Source: Spinellus fusiger (lineage: Eukaryota > Mucoromycota > Mucoromycetes > Mucorales > Phycomycetaceae). From it: a stretch of DNA of 64,000 nucleotides. The stretch lies in NCBI GenBank assembly GCA_025094145.1, contig JALLLS010000075.1:62001-126000 (forward strand), in the 5' to 3' direction. Positions 52,641-64,000 of this stretch are shown piece after piece. How positions within the stretch are numbered: the first letter of the stretch is position 1; each line of letters begins with the position of its first letter. The notes below the pieces were generated by a model. It saw nothing but the letters and a program-made list of their open reading frames with translations. It was not told the origin of the DNA and ran no database searches. A program made the translations under genes and the position numbers.

Positions 52641-54049
52641 AGTAGTGTAGATAGACAGAGAGAAAAGGTTAAAAAGTTAAAAGAAAATAGAATATCTCTC
52701 TCTATAGAATATAGAATATATCTCTCTATAGAATATAGAATATAAATATAGATATAAATATAAAAAGAAAGAAGAAAAGCAACTGAAATAGTTTTGCTTT
52801 TTTTTATATCTTTTAAGCAGACTTCACCAATACCACTTATTCATATTAACAGGTGTGTTACTCTTCTCATGGTTAGACAACAAAGGTAAAGGCAGTTGAT
52901 ACATTTGAATTCTCTTTTGTGTTGACCCTGGTTATCCGTCTCAATCATCACAATGTGTCATTTGTGTTACTCTCTTGAATGGCCTAATTCTGAGGTAAGT
53001 GGGACAATCAATAATAGCCACGAAGCATTCCAGGATATTGTAGACAGTAAAAAGGCAACATAACAAGAGTAGATAGATTCTAATCATGATAGTGTGACTA
53101 GAAATATGAATAATAGACTACTAAACTCAGTTTAGGACAGGTAAGGGGTGGTCCGTGGTTATCTTTAAGGATGATTCAATAATAGAAAACAGTAGTGCTA
53201 AAATAGAGATGGATTAAATATGCATAGATAGATCAACAGATATATAGATCAACAGATATATAGATATAAAGATGTGCATTTATTTATTTATAACTATATA
53301 ACTATATAAGTATAGCTATATTGTTTTGGGGAAGAAAAGGTATTAAATTCTACTTTGGGGCACTGTTAATATTTTGAGTCTACTCTTAACATTGAGATAC
53401 GCTAAATAACTCTTATTTATACACACCGGAAATAAAACAATAACTGTAGCCATTGTTATTGAAATTGAAACTATCTCTTACTGGTACTTTGAATGTCTGC
53501 TATTGGTAAATAAGAAGCTAATTCTGGGTAGTATTAAATCATTCGTCTTTATTAGTTAACATATCTCATTCAATCCCAAGTATATTAAAAAACTTATCTT
53601 TATATTTATGTTTTTATAAATATAAATATATATATAATATAAAAGACAGAAAAAGCCAATAATAATGTTAAGATAAATGTAGACAGCACTATAAATGTCA
53701 CAAGAATCACAATAAGCTAAATGAACAATGTTGTGTAATCTTCAACTAATGAACAATCAGGATTACTTTGATAGATGAGTTAGATTTACTTTTGATTGGC
53801 GCAACTATGTAGTGTGTGATATAAGAAATAATGGTTATTAATGGGTAGGTTTGGTGTTTATTTATTTGCATTACAGTCGCTCCACCGCCAATATGAGGAT
53901 CTTACGAAATACATGAATTTTTAATAGTTAGAGGGCTTAGAAAAGAAAAGTCTACTGGTTGTTTGAAGCTAATTTCACGGATTGAGATGAAACAGATTTC
54001 ATAGTTTATTTTAAAGAGATTGAGTTGAGATATGATTTAAGCAATAATT

Positions 54050-54480
54050 AAGTGGGCTCTGAGTGTTGGATTCTATTCTCAATATTCTAGATAAGAACTT
54101 CATTCGAAGCATCAACAAATCTTTCTTGAAGTGTCTCAGTATCTTTGAGCTTTTGACGTCTTATTTTACAATTAACCAACGCCCCAGAATGGCTCGATAG
54201 GGTTGAACTCTATCAAACATAGAAAAATATATACACATCCACAGTCTCGATTCCTCTCATTGAGTATATCCTCCATTGGATTATGAATTAGTAAATTATC
54301 CATTATAAAATAATATCTTCTCATCTCTTTATAACTACCTAAAATATCCAAAGCTTGTCATAAGAAGTACATGGAATGATCAACAGTTGTGTTTTCTTGG
54401 GACCTTTTTTATAGGCTTCAGGATTTTATTTTCTCATCTTGCCTCCCTGAAGCTAGCGTACTTATTTGAATGGCCCACTC
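54050..54480 (-). pseudogene. DDE (IS630/Tc1-type) transposase remnant
   Basis: The minus strand shows RRYYFIMDNLLIHNP (second catalytic Asp), then CGCVYIF, and in another frame EFNPIEPFWGV (last Glu). KLKDTETLQERFVDASNEVL, a stop and NIENRIQHS follow. The order fits the fungal DDE family with IMDNxxIH and LNPIEQFW blocks. Several frameshifts are needed to join it, so it is inactive. Probably the same broad family as the remnant at 33.4 kb. Confidence 0.72.
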
Positions 54481-55005
54481 TTTTTTTCATAGTGACATAT
54501 TTGTTGCAACTATTCTAAATGCATGCAAGGCTGTAGGTAAAGATCAAAGTTTAAATACTGCAAAGGCTCCTTAGTGGAATCAGAGTAGTTGCCGCTCTTG
54601 TTCAATAAATCAGGGATGAATGAGCTTTGTACAGTTTACTTGAGAAACAAAGTACTGTTGTGTAATGTGTCAGTTACGTTGCAGAACTTGATATTATAAG
54701 GATCACTGTAAAGTTGAATGGAGCACTCCATAGTAGACAAATGCGAGATAGATGGTCTCAAAGGGTATCTTTATGCTCAGACTGTTGCTATCATTGATAT
54801 TGAGCAGACCCTATACAGTGTATATATCAGCCATGGTCCTAACAATGTTGCTTTGTGATAATCCTGTAGTTCAGAATTTGATTTTGGTGCACTTTGGCAA
54901 CCTCGGTTCATACTGCACACCTAGCAATCTATATCTGAAGCTTTCTGCTTCAAGGACTTTGCCTCTGTACTGTCAGCTTTCTCTTGCTCAGCCACACTCG
55001 CACTG

Positions 55006-55152
55006 TTTAAGGAACAGCTGTGTGCAGACAGACAGAGAGTACTAGGTGCTGTGCATATTGGACAGAGGAGAGTGTAGGGTAGTATCTGATAGCAGATATT
55101 AGAACAATGATTTTATTATGATAATTGGATAAGTATTTATACTGAAGTTTAG
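55006..55152 (+). repeat. Dispersed repeat, second copy at 34,928-35,070
   Basis: Both copies share TTTAAGGAACARCTGTGT, GACAGRCAGAGAGTACTAG, GTGTAGRGTAGT and ATGAYAATTGGA, in the same order and orientation. Type unknown. Confidence 0.6.
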
Positions 55153-57432
55153 ATGATACAATCTAATTTCTAGATGATGAATGCCAAGTGATGAATAAAG
55201 AGAATGAATAATTAATTGCAGAGAAAGTGGTCAAGTGAAATGTTGAAGACTGTAGATTTATCAGGATGGATATGCAGAGTGATGAAATAGACACCACACA
55301 CCGTAATCGTGATCTCTGGTGGTATGCTTTCTGAGAGAAGAGAAGAAGATTAAGTCAAGGTTTAACTTTGAGCTTATGATATATAACAGAGCCTTTCATT
55401 GTTTTCAGGCCCTTTCCTCCTTTAACATAATCCATAGCCGCTCTGTCTCGTTGATCATAGTAAATTTGAGACTACATCAACATTTCATAGCAAAAGGATC
55501 AATATTAAAATTACATTTGAACATTAGTTGGTGCTGTCTAATTAATCAAATAACAGAAAACACTTCCCTAGCTCTTATCTAATAGTGCACTCTATGTCCT
55601 CGCTGACTTATCCATTGTCCTGAGTGCAATCACATAACAAACATAATGATAGCAAACATAGAAGTATAGTCTGGTGAAAGTACATAAATCAAGTAAACGT
55701 TGTAATAAAGTTCATTTAGAAATATATATAAACAAGAAAAGGTTGATACACTATTTGCTATTGCCATTTGCTTGATGGTTTTGAACAAATAATCATCTTT
55801 CACTATTGATTATGAGTCAATGACTCTGACTACGTTATCAATTTTTCTCTATTTTCTAAATAATACAATACGATACAATACAATACAATAATTTTGTGAT
55901 GTATAAATTTATCAATAAGAGAATCACAATTTTGGATAAATATGTAAATAATAAAACAAGGAGAGACAATCAAAGTTGTCTCCCACTCCCAATAATGAAG
56001 TGGGTATCTCGTTTCACTCACACAAATAAATCAGAATTGTTCCTCCCAAGAAGGAAATGTAGTCGTTCCACTGCTGTGATACTATTTATAAAATAAGTGG
56101 GACACTTGAAACTGTACCCTCTTCTTATTTCTTAAGCAGAACTTCACAGCAAATGACAACCATGAACAATAGCCTAATAATATTGGTTAATCGCTCTAAA
56201 GTGATATTCACAATTCAAAAAACAACCTGTAAAAGACTTTATTCTAAGAGGCACAGTGTCCATATTATGAATTAATATTAACACTCTAAAAGGTAGACAT
56301 TGGTTATTCTATATCACAAGAATAACAAAAATAAAAAGAGGTATATATCCTTAGATAAATGAGGCTGATTTGTGAAGTGTTGGAGCTCAATACGCTTCTA
56401 CAATGATACAAAAGAGAGATCAGGTCATGTGTATCCTACTTCTCGATATTCCAACTTCTGGGTTAGCCTTTTCTGTTACTAATAGATTAATCCTATTCTG
56501 TCTTCTCGATCTTTATGATAAAGTGGTTTCGTATTCCAAGCATTATTATACCAATAGAATAAATGTACCATATATGAACCCTTTAGATAATGATTTCATA
56601 AATATACAACTACAAAAAAGCATGTCAATGAGAAACTAGATAACTTTGAGTAGAAATACTAATTAAAGGACTTATAGCTTTACAAGAAGAATCAATGTGA
56701 AATCTTCCCAGTTCTTATTGTATTAATATTAAAATGTACTGTATTCAGAATATGTCGGTAACAAATGAATACAAGTATGGTAACATTAAGAACAAAGCAA
56801 TAATTTTAAATTTCACCAAGTTATTTCGATGGTCAATATCATGTTATCATTGATACAATATTTTATTATTCAATAAATAAGGTATCCAGAAAAGAAGAAT
56901 GAAAGAAAAAGAATCGCTTATTAAGAATATTAAACATCGCATTAAAGTACAGTTTATATTCACAGAGAGTAAGTACCTGTATCTTTATGTTGATAGTCAT
57001 AAGGAGACCACCATCCTCCTCGATACAAGTTCAAAGGTTAGAAACCAACAACTATCAAAATAACTCTGGTATTGTTGCAAATAGACTAAAATCTTCTTAT
57101 AAATCACTCAGGCCTCAGTCTTCCTTGAATACTAATGAAAATAAGGTTATTGGTGACTCCCCGTGTCACTTTAATTCTGTATTTATATCTGCCTCATTTA
57201 TAACCATTTAGTTTCATTGTTCTCTATAGGCTACTTTGTGATCTTATGAAAGCATATTTTGATACATTTTAAGAATATATAAAATATAGTCTACTAATTA
57301 CACATCTAAAGCTTCTATCATAGTAAATACAAAGGTTCAAGCCCAAAAAAAAAATCTGTTCTAGCTTAGGGAGATTGTTTGGTATGATTTCCCAGCTAAA
57401 ATTAGGTATATGAATTAAAATACTTAATTAGG

Positions 57433-57737
57433 TATACAGCTCAAATTTTTTATTTTTTATTTTTTTTTGGATGTAATTTGCTAATCGTGCATTGGACTTT
57501 ATAGCTACCCTATGGAATCTTTTGAATTTTTGAGATATACAAATAAACACTAAATACAAAAATGGAATGAAAGAAAAATAAATAGAAAAATAAAAGCACG
57601 GGAAGATGGAATGCATAAAACCTCAAATTGAGGGAAATATGAGGAGAATGAGAGATAATGGTAAATGATAAGTTAAGAATAGATATCCAAAAGGCCATAA
57701 AGTCAGTAAAGACTTAATTGGGAATACAGTGATGATC
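57433..57737 (-). repeat. LINE-3'-end-like dispersed repeat, copy B
   Basis: The minus strand carries GACTTTATGGCCTTTTGG, a T-rich frame with NLRFYAFHLPVLLFF, CCATAGGGTAGCTATAAAG, an A/T tail and TTTGAGCTGTATA. It is shorter than copy A at the 5' side, where Tc1 element 3 begins. Confidence 0.65.
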
Positions 57738-59072
57738 TAGAATCTTAGGTAGAATTCAAGTCCCGACTATAGTTTTACCCTTAAAAAAATTTTATTAAAC
57801 ACTTTTATCGCTTTTTCACTATAATGTCTACTTCATCTAACAATGCCGAAAAACCCAAAAAACCTCTTGGAAACAAGAGAAAAAACATTGACGACTTCAC
57901 TCGTTGTCTTATTGCTCATGAGGCCACTGTGAATGGCACCAGCCATGTTGCTATTTGTGCTAGGTTTGGAGTTAGTGCACAATCAATCTCTCGTATCGTA
58001 AAAAGATACAAAGAAACTGGTTGCTTTAAAGCAAAGAGAAGCACTGGGCGTAAGCCTACGCTTACCGAGAGAGACGAGAGAGAGATTACACGCGAAATTG
58101 CAAGAGATTCATTCCAAACAATGGATCAGCTTCGTAAACAAATGACCACCCAAGTGTCTAAGAATACTTTCAGAAGAATGATGAAGAAGCTTGGCCTGTC
58201 TTCTCACAGGGTTATCAGAAAACCTTCTCTCAACATTGAAAACAAGAAGTTGAGACTGGCTTGGGCCAGAGCCAACCATCATTGGACAAAAGATGACTGG
58301 AAGACGGTCATCTGGTCTGACGAGTCGAAATACCAGTTAGTATTCATCAACAATCGTGCCAGAGTGGTACAAAGAAAAAAGGAGTAATTTATCTTAAACA
58401 ATTCTAATCCAATAAAGAAGTTTGGTGGTGATCGTATGATTGTATGGTGTTTTTTTTTATAGTCAAAGTGTCAGAAGGTTAGTGCCTGTGAAGGACAGTA
58501 GAAACAGTAGAAGATACTTTGAGATCTTAAAGGAAGATTAATACCAAGAAATGTCTCACCGCAATACATTAAATACATGGGTTAACTATGTAATTCGATA
58601 GAACAGCGCTGGCTGTCATAAGAGTCCAAGATATGGAAAACAAACGAGGGCATTGTCACCATGAAAGGGTGGTTTTCACAAAGCCCCGACCTCAGCCCTA
58701 TAGAGCATTTGTGTGAAGAACTTGACAGGGCCATTAGAAAGAGGATGACCCCAAGAAGTATTATACAATATTTGGAGGTACTCTTGTTAGAAGAATGGGA
58801 AAAAATTCTCAAGGACATTACAGATGACTTTATTTCAAACATGCATCGGAGATGTAAGGCTGTTATAGAAGCAAAGAGTGGCAACACCAAATATTGAGGA
58901 TTTTTACCTAATAAATATATATTTATTATACTCTTGACCCTTTTTATATTTCATTCAAATTGAAGTCTCTCCTATGTGTTTAATTTATGTTTCTATGACA
59001 AAGAAGTATTTTCTATTACAGAAACATATCGGAATGTAAAAATAAAAATAAAAAACTACCTAAGAATCTGTA
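57738..59072 (+). mobile_element. Tc1/mariner element 3, imperfect TIRs
   Basis: Size (1,335 bp) and contents match the superfamily. The left end TAGAATCTTAGGTAG and the complement of the right end, TACAGATTCTTAGGTAG, are imperfect inverted repeats next to TA. Borders are inferred from this and are less secure than those of elements 1, 2 and 4. Its transposase is closely related to element 1. Confidence 0.7.
57824..58897 (+). pseudogene. Tc1-like transposase of element 3, broken
   Basis: A 187-codon frame (57,824-58,387) gives the paired helix-turn-helix region (RFGVSAQSISRIVKRYKETG) and reaches TVIWSDESKYQLVF, with the first catalytic Asp in SDES. Stops and frameshifts then destroy about 270 bp, so the second catalytic Asp block is not recognisable. 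The end (58,661-58,897) recovers SQSPDLSPIEHLCEELDR and MHRRCKAVIEAKSGNTKY. This is the best-preserved N-terminus among the Tc1 copies here, but it cannot make an active enzyme. Confidence 0.88.
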
Positions 59073-59601
59073 TTCTCCCTGTACCATTTTGAAGTGTTAA
59101 TACTGCTATAAGCTATTGATCAAGCCACGTCTGCTCAAGACTTTAAGGTAGAGCTATCAGCTGGTAGCTTACTTATTGAGACTGTTGATGGGTGTGCTGA
59201 GTGGGAATGCCAACATGCCATAGAGTACAAAGACTCCTTCAGCAATAAACTCTCTATCCTCACTTTTTCCTCCAATCCCCTTTCTACCACCTATTCTTAA
59301 CCTGTTTAGCAAAACCAGGAACTACTAGTTTGGCTACTGTGTTTGTATCCTCGGGATTATCTGAGTTACTTTGAGTATCCCTCGTTGGATTTCGAATTGC
59401 CATAGGATAACCGTTATCTTTTTAGTACTCTGTTTTCCTTATGGCTTTTTAGATGTCTATGCTTTACCATCCTTTGTTTTCATTTCTAATTATTATTCAT
59501 CATTTTCTCCTCATTTGAGGTTTTATATTCTTCTATTCTTCTGTCTCTCTTTTATCTACATTTTCGTTTCTTTCCACTTTTGTATTTGAAGTGTTTATAT
59601 G
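59073..59601 (+). repeat. LINE-3'-end-like repeat, copy C, 5' part
   Basis: Begins right after element 3. It matches copy A from GCTATAAGCTATTGATCAAG through CTTATGGCTTTTTAGATG to GTGTTTATATG. It is cut at the TA at 59,602 by Tc1 element 4 and resumes at 60,946. Confidence 0.7.
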
Positions 59602-60945
59602 TATAGTCACACATAATTAATTTTCGGACGACCCCAAAATTAAAATGAATTTTGTCATTTTTAACAGATAAAAACGTTGCTTTCTTTTTAAAAATTTAAT
59701 TCAATAACAGCTCGACATTAGAAAATGAGTGCAAAGAGTGGTCCTTATAAGTAATGCAAAGAAAAGAAATTATAGGATACTTCTCTACCTTAAAAGGCTT
59801 GGTACTTCTTCAAAGACATTGCAGCTACCGTTGAGATGCCAAAGACGGTAGTGCATTCTGTCATTAAACGAATTGCGGAAACAGGTAGCCCAATGCCAAG
59901 AAAACAACCCGGGACATATAATGAAATAGATGGAAGAGCCACTAAACATCTTGAGCAAATAGTTAGAGATCATGGATATTATTGTCTCTAGACAGACAGT
60001 TGTTGTTTGCCTTAAGAATATAGGCTTTAATTCTTATTACACCGCTCATAAGCCTCAGTTATCAAAAGAGTATATGAAGAAAAGATTACGTAAATTAGAC
60101 AGGCGACTGATGGAAAAGTATTGTAGGGTCGGGTGAATCCCGTTTTAGCTTGAAAGGAAGTGATGAAGTGGCAAGAGTCTTGTGTAAAGTCAAAGAGCAC
60201 TATATGAAGAAAGACATACTGTACCAACAGTGGGGTAGGGCGGTAGTGGTGTCATGATTTGGGGCAATTTTTGGGTATACAGTCTTAGCCCATTGGCCAT
60301 GATTAAGAACACAGTAAACGAGGTGGAATACATCAACATTTTGGTAAACAATCTTCACCCTTGGCTCACCAATCTGAATCAGAGAGAAGATAGGGACTTT
60401 ATATTTCAAGAGGACAGCGCTACGTGCCACACAAATCGGTATGATCGATGATGGAAAGAAGGCTATTAGATTCGGGGCTATGAGTTCTAGTCTGCACAAA
60501 GTCCTAATCTAAACCCCATTGAGCATCTTTGGTGGGCCCTCGAGAAGCATATAGCTGTTATAAGGGTTCTATAGTGTTTCTCTTTATTGTTTTGGGCTGG
60601 CATGGCTTGACAAAGAGAAGAAAAAGAGATAGCGGAAGGACTGAAGTACACAATATTGAAGATTTGGAAACAGTCATCCAAAAGGAATGGAGTGGGATAG
60701 GAATAGAGCTAGCACAATGATTGTCGGAAAGTATGAAAGATAGTTACCAAACTGTCATCGATGCTAATGATGAATCAACAAGGTATTAAATAACATATCA
60801 AACTTTGTTCACATAAAGCAAGAGCCCAAGCAGTTTTCTTTTTCTTTTCTTTTTTTGGTTTTCATATAGTATTTACAATACTTTGTCCTTTTTGCCAAAA
60901 TTTAAAAAACCAAAATCGTTCGAAAATCAATCATATGTGACTGTA
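59602..60945 (+). mobile_element. Tc1/mariner element 4, nested insertion
   Basis: Inverted ends TATAGTCACACATAATTAAT and TACAGTCACATATGATTGAT (complement of the right end) are flanked by TA at 59,602 and 60,944. Length is 1,344 bp. The TIR is unlike those of elements 1-3. It splits repeat copy C in two. Confidence 0.88.
59800..60790 (+). pseudogene. Tc1-like transposase of element 4, broken
   Basis: Fragments in changing frames: FFKDIAATVEMPKTVVHSVI (helix-turn-helix, near 59,810), then GVMIWGNFWVYSLSP (60,254 on) and DRDFIFQEDSATCHTNRYDR with the second Asp. After a stop near 60,480 come SAQSPNLNPIEHLWWALEKH with the last Glu and LETVIQKEWSGIG. Several frame breaks mean it is not functional. 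Confidence 0.85.
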
Positions 60946-61050
60946 TATCCCATGTAAAAAATAAAATAAAACATCTCATAGGGTGGCTATTAGGTTCAAT
61001 ACGCGATTAGCACCTCATACTCAAAAATAAAAAATACTTTGAACTGTACC
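60946..61050 (+). repeat. LINE-3'-end-like repeat, copy C, 3' part
   Basis: Continues copy C after the Tc1 insertion: CTCATAGGGTGGCTATTAGG, an AAAAATAAAAAATA tail and TTTGAACTGTACC, matching the ends of copies A and B. Confidence 0.7.
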
Positions 61051-61681
61051 ATCTAAAGGAAAAAATTCTCACCAACAAGACTGAAAATAACCAGTGTACA
61101 ATCCTAACACTAGCCTTTATATTTATATTTTTATTATTTTTATTATTTTTATACAGTTACTGAAAAAGCACTTTTCAAGATGGCCAATATGCTCTTTTGA
61201 TTGGCTAATGACTTTTTAGGAAGATGTCCAGATCGGCCAGATGCTATATACACTTTGGGGCTGTGGTGGTTGGCCCAACCGGAAGAACGTCTACTTGCCA
61301 GGTAGAAGGCAGAGACCTTCTAAACAATGTGGAAGAACATTTATTGATATCTCTGTGTTATACTGTGTTTTCTGTCTGAGGCTATTGTCCACTCAACGCT
61401 CTCTGTATGATGTTCAGTTTACTCTGCTTGACTCTTGGTACTACTTATTGGTAGAAATCTTTCCCCCATGGCCACTCAACTAATTTCACATTCCCTTAAT
61501 AAAAAAAAAGTACATTGTACTTTATAAGCGTTAAGAGCTTATAAATATTTTGTCAAGCGTTAAAAGTAAATTTCGGTGCTCACTACTAGACATTATAATG
61601 TTTTTTGTATGACAAAATCGAATAAGATACACTTCATTATCACTTTTTAGATAGTTTACCAGTATCATGGGTTTTCATCAG
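61051..61681. other. Flank downstream of the Fanzor gene
   Basis: No protein gene. It contains GTACATTGTAC (a short palindrome near 61,510) and two AAGCGTTAA boxes (about 61,527 and 61,556). A GC-richer stretch at 61,240-61,320 contains GGTTGGCCCAACC (self-complementary). In the Fanzor orientation this is the 3' side, where its guide RNA might be encoded. Confidence 0.4.
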
Positions 61682-63987
61682 TTAGTCAACCGAGGCTCCA
61701 GCGATAACTGGGGAGGAGAAGGATGGAGATGAACCAGAAGGCTTGGACTTTTTATTGGTTCTAGTTGTATCCTTGGAGTCATGCTTTCTTTTGTTATATC
61801 TACAAAAGCGCTCTGGGCGGGTACCATTTTCCCTTTGAGACATTAGAATATGTCTAAAGTTCAATGTAGCAGCTAGATCACGATTCCAAAGCCTCGATGT
61901 CTTGTCCATATAATATTAGTTTGAACATCTATTTGAAAGGAGAAAAATGAGTCTTTCTTTTTTGATATAAAATTAAGAAGAAATGACCTGAGAAGACCAT
62001 GACATTTAACTTGAAGTATTTTTGTTCGTTGATAAGGCCTGAGGTTCTTGACATGTTTAAATGTTTCCAAAGGTGAGTACTTGCACTCAGGACACATGCT
62101 CGATATTTTGAATTCATTGATAAGATAGAGTTTGAATCCTTCTTTCTTCAACATCCTCCACATACTCTTTCCCTTTATTGGTTCATGGAACCTCATATTT
62201 GTGCTTGACCAGTCGCCCAAGATCAACACCCGATCTTCGCCAAGCTTGGCTCTCAAGTTTCGGGCTAGTCGTTTATCAGACTGTAATCTATTGATATGAC
62301 TCGATAGCTTCATCTTTCGAGATGGCAGTAGCGATTGTTTCATAATAAGAGAATTAGCACTTGAGGGGCCTTTCTCTTTGATACCACTATCTTTTGTTTG
62401 CTCATTATCATCTTTCATTGTTTCATTGCCGTAATACAATATCAAGTCCTCCGACACACTTGCTTTTGTTTGTATGTATTTGATGAATTCTTTGAGTTTT
62501 ACTGTTGAAGCATGAACTTGACTAAGTTTGTCTTCTAGTCTTTGGATGAATGGAGGCTTGAGGTTCTGTCGAAGCTTCTTGAAATGGGTTGACTTTGTTT
62601 CTTTGGCTCGTTGATTACGTGTATACTTGTAGATGGATTTATTATCGGGTGTACTGTTTTCTTGCATACAGAATAATAGGTCTCGACAATCCGGATCGAT
62701 GAGTACGCATCTGTCTTTTGTCTCTACCAATACAGCTTGAGATAACTCTTCAATAGACTCAATGTGATCCTCATCAATAGGTGCTTTGCGGCTACCACCT
62801 GAGGAACGTCTCGACATAAAGTTTTGCTTGATCACCGACACTGCCACACCATCGGTTTCTATTGTACCTTGGAATCTCATTGACCTATCTATACCTTGAC
62901 TTTTGAACACCTTTGATTTTAGATTGACGACTTGACCCCAAAGATCAAACTTTTCGCCCGTGTAGCTTTTTTCTTTCAAGATAGGGTGGTTGAGTATCTT
63001 AGTATCTATCGTAATGTGAGAGGGAATGAAGCTTTTACGAAGTGGGAAGCAACTAAAGGATTTGTTTCCATTCTCTTCACATAGTTGGGCCAGCTTAGCA
63101 AATGCGTACATGTGCTTGGTTGGATTGGCTTTAACATCATAATAGATGGAGTTTTTGGCAAATCTATAACTGTGAAGATAGCAGGCTAGCAGTTCTTGTA
63201 TTTGGCTAATGGCCTTTTTGTTCAAGAAATCTATGGGTGCATTGGGAACAGTCTTTGTCGAAATGTCTAGTTTGATTTGCGTACACACATCCAACACATT
63301 TAATTTAATAATATTTGCAATAGCCTCCTCAGAATATTTTTTTGGTTTTCATGGCATGGGTCAATGTGGCAATTCTTTCTTTTTGTTGCAGGATGATGTT
63401 GAAGAACATTCCAAGACGATTCCCAAATTGAGACACAATATTATTGATGTAGGATGTGTGTATCTTGGTGCTTTCATAAATGGAGATTTGTTGAGCATTG
63501 GTTATTTTGATTGGAGTGTATGACGCATATTGGCAGTAGTCATTTTTCAATGGGTTGATCTTCTCTCTTATTTGACGCACCCTAGGTGTGAGGCATGTTT
63601 TACCGGAAGCACTACCCTCTCTGATTTGCTTATCAATGAGCGACAAAAACACTTCACGGAAGAAATCCTTAGTTATGCAATCATTCAAAGCAGATCCATC
63701 TTCATTTTCGAGTAGATGGATCAATATATACTTGGAGAACGCATAAGTATGAGAAACAATGGTACTGATGTTATGGACCAGATTTTTCAAAACAGGTAGA
63801 TAATCCGATCTCCAACCAGTGTCATGTAAAGAGGTCTTAACTGTCATTACTTTAGTAGGATTCGCACACGAAGAACTTGCTATAGTCTCCTATAAAAATC
63901 AAATATATGTAAGAACCCTATATTGATTCTATAAGCATGTTGTATCCTCTTTACTTCATTAACATCTTGTTGGCTGCATAACATCAT
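61682..63987 (-). pseudogene. Fanzor (TnpB-like RNA-guided nuclease) gene, damaged
   Basis: Fanzors are eukaryotic relatives of TnpB that cut DNA under guidance of an omega RNA. On the minus strand, exon 63,955-63,987 or longer (MMLCSQQDVNE) is joined to 61,988-63,889 and then 61,682-61,928. Visible blocks: PTKVMTVKTSLHDTG, NAQQISIYESTKIHTSYINN, FQGTIETDGVAVSV, RuvC-I CVLIDPDCRDLL, LILGDWSSTN at the usual RuvC-II site, the alternate Glu in LYLINEFKISS, zinc knuckle CPEC, CHGLLRC across an intron (61,929-61,987), and RuvC-III LWNRDLAATLNF. There are two lesions: one extra A in a run of seven (63,339-63,345) shifts frame, and an in-frame TAA (61,916-61,918) lies just before RuvC-III, where a Cys of the second knuckle is also missing. 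The tail is Lys/Ser-rich (KRKHDSKDTT, KKSKPSG), perhaps a nuclear signal. The true start may lie past the window edge. Confidence 0.9.
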
Positions 63988-64000
63988 TAGTTCAGAAAGA

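Larger units (their letters stand above)
52641..57432. other. Gene-poor AT-rich region
   Basis: About 4.8 kb. Apart from the GSY1 promoter side (52,641 to about 52,850, with repeats of ATAGAATATAGAATATA), a DDE transposase remnant (54,050-54,480) and a dispersed repeat (55,006-55,152), I see no gene. Frames are short and have no motif. Confidence 0.6.

Noticed and set aside
61200..61490. Solo LTR
   Set aside because: The GC-richer block with GGTTGGCCCAACC looks repeat-like, but I could not find TG...CA ends or a flanking duplication.

Overview
The window looks like nuclear DNA of an early-diverging fungus, most likely Mucoromycota. Protein genes are cut by many short introns (37 to about 100 nt, GTRNGN donors, YAG acceptors). 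Housekeeping genes are closely packed. The mobile DNA mixes Tc1/mariner elements, a LINE-type reverse transcriptase and Fanzor (eukaryotic TnpB-like) genes. I cannot name the species. Exon structures below were built by hand: each junction keeps the reading frame and was judged by family resemblance recalled from memory, not by database search.

Layout. 1-2.0 kb: a LINE reverse-transcriptase fragment abutted by a decayed Tc1 element. 3.9-25 kb: a gene-dense block with UTP11, a gene holding only the C-terminal part of the CCR4-NOT scaffold NOT1, V-ATPase subunit F, a Fanzor fossil, an EAPP-like zinc protein, an RVS167/amphiphysin BAR-SH3 protein, a PAK/STE20-like kinase, a RAB11/YPT31 GTPase, UVSSA and alpha-actinin. 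24.9-26.1 kb: a second, unrelated Tc1 element. 26.3-46.0 kb: a giant inverted repeat, two 7,003-bp arms (26,311-33,313 and 38,970-45,972) around a 5,656-bp spacer, with no recognisable intact gene. 47.1-52.6 kb: a second gene block with L-threonine aldolase (carrying a 1-nt frameshift), a COG0523/ZNG1-type GTPase and glycogen synthase. 52.7-61.7 kb: gene-poor, AT-rich DNA with DDE transposase remnants, two more Tc1 elements and a dispersed LINE-3'-end-like repeat family. 61.7-64.0 kb: a nearly complete but damaged Fanzor nuclease gene running off the right edge.

The genes have no common pathway. They cover ribosome assembly, mRNA decay, vacuolar acidification, membrane traffic and cytoskeleton, DNA repair, and metal and carbon metabolism, so this is ordinary chromosomal content. 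The unusual parts are the long palindrome, the two dissimilar Fanzor relics, the stand-alone NOT1 C-terminal gene and the nested transposon insertions.
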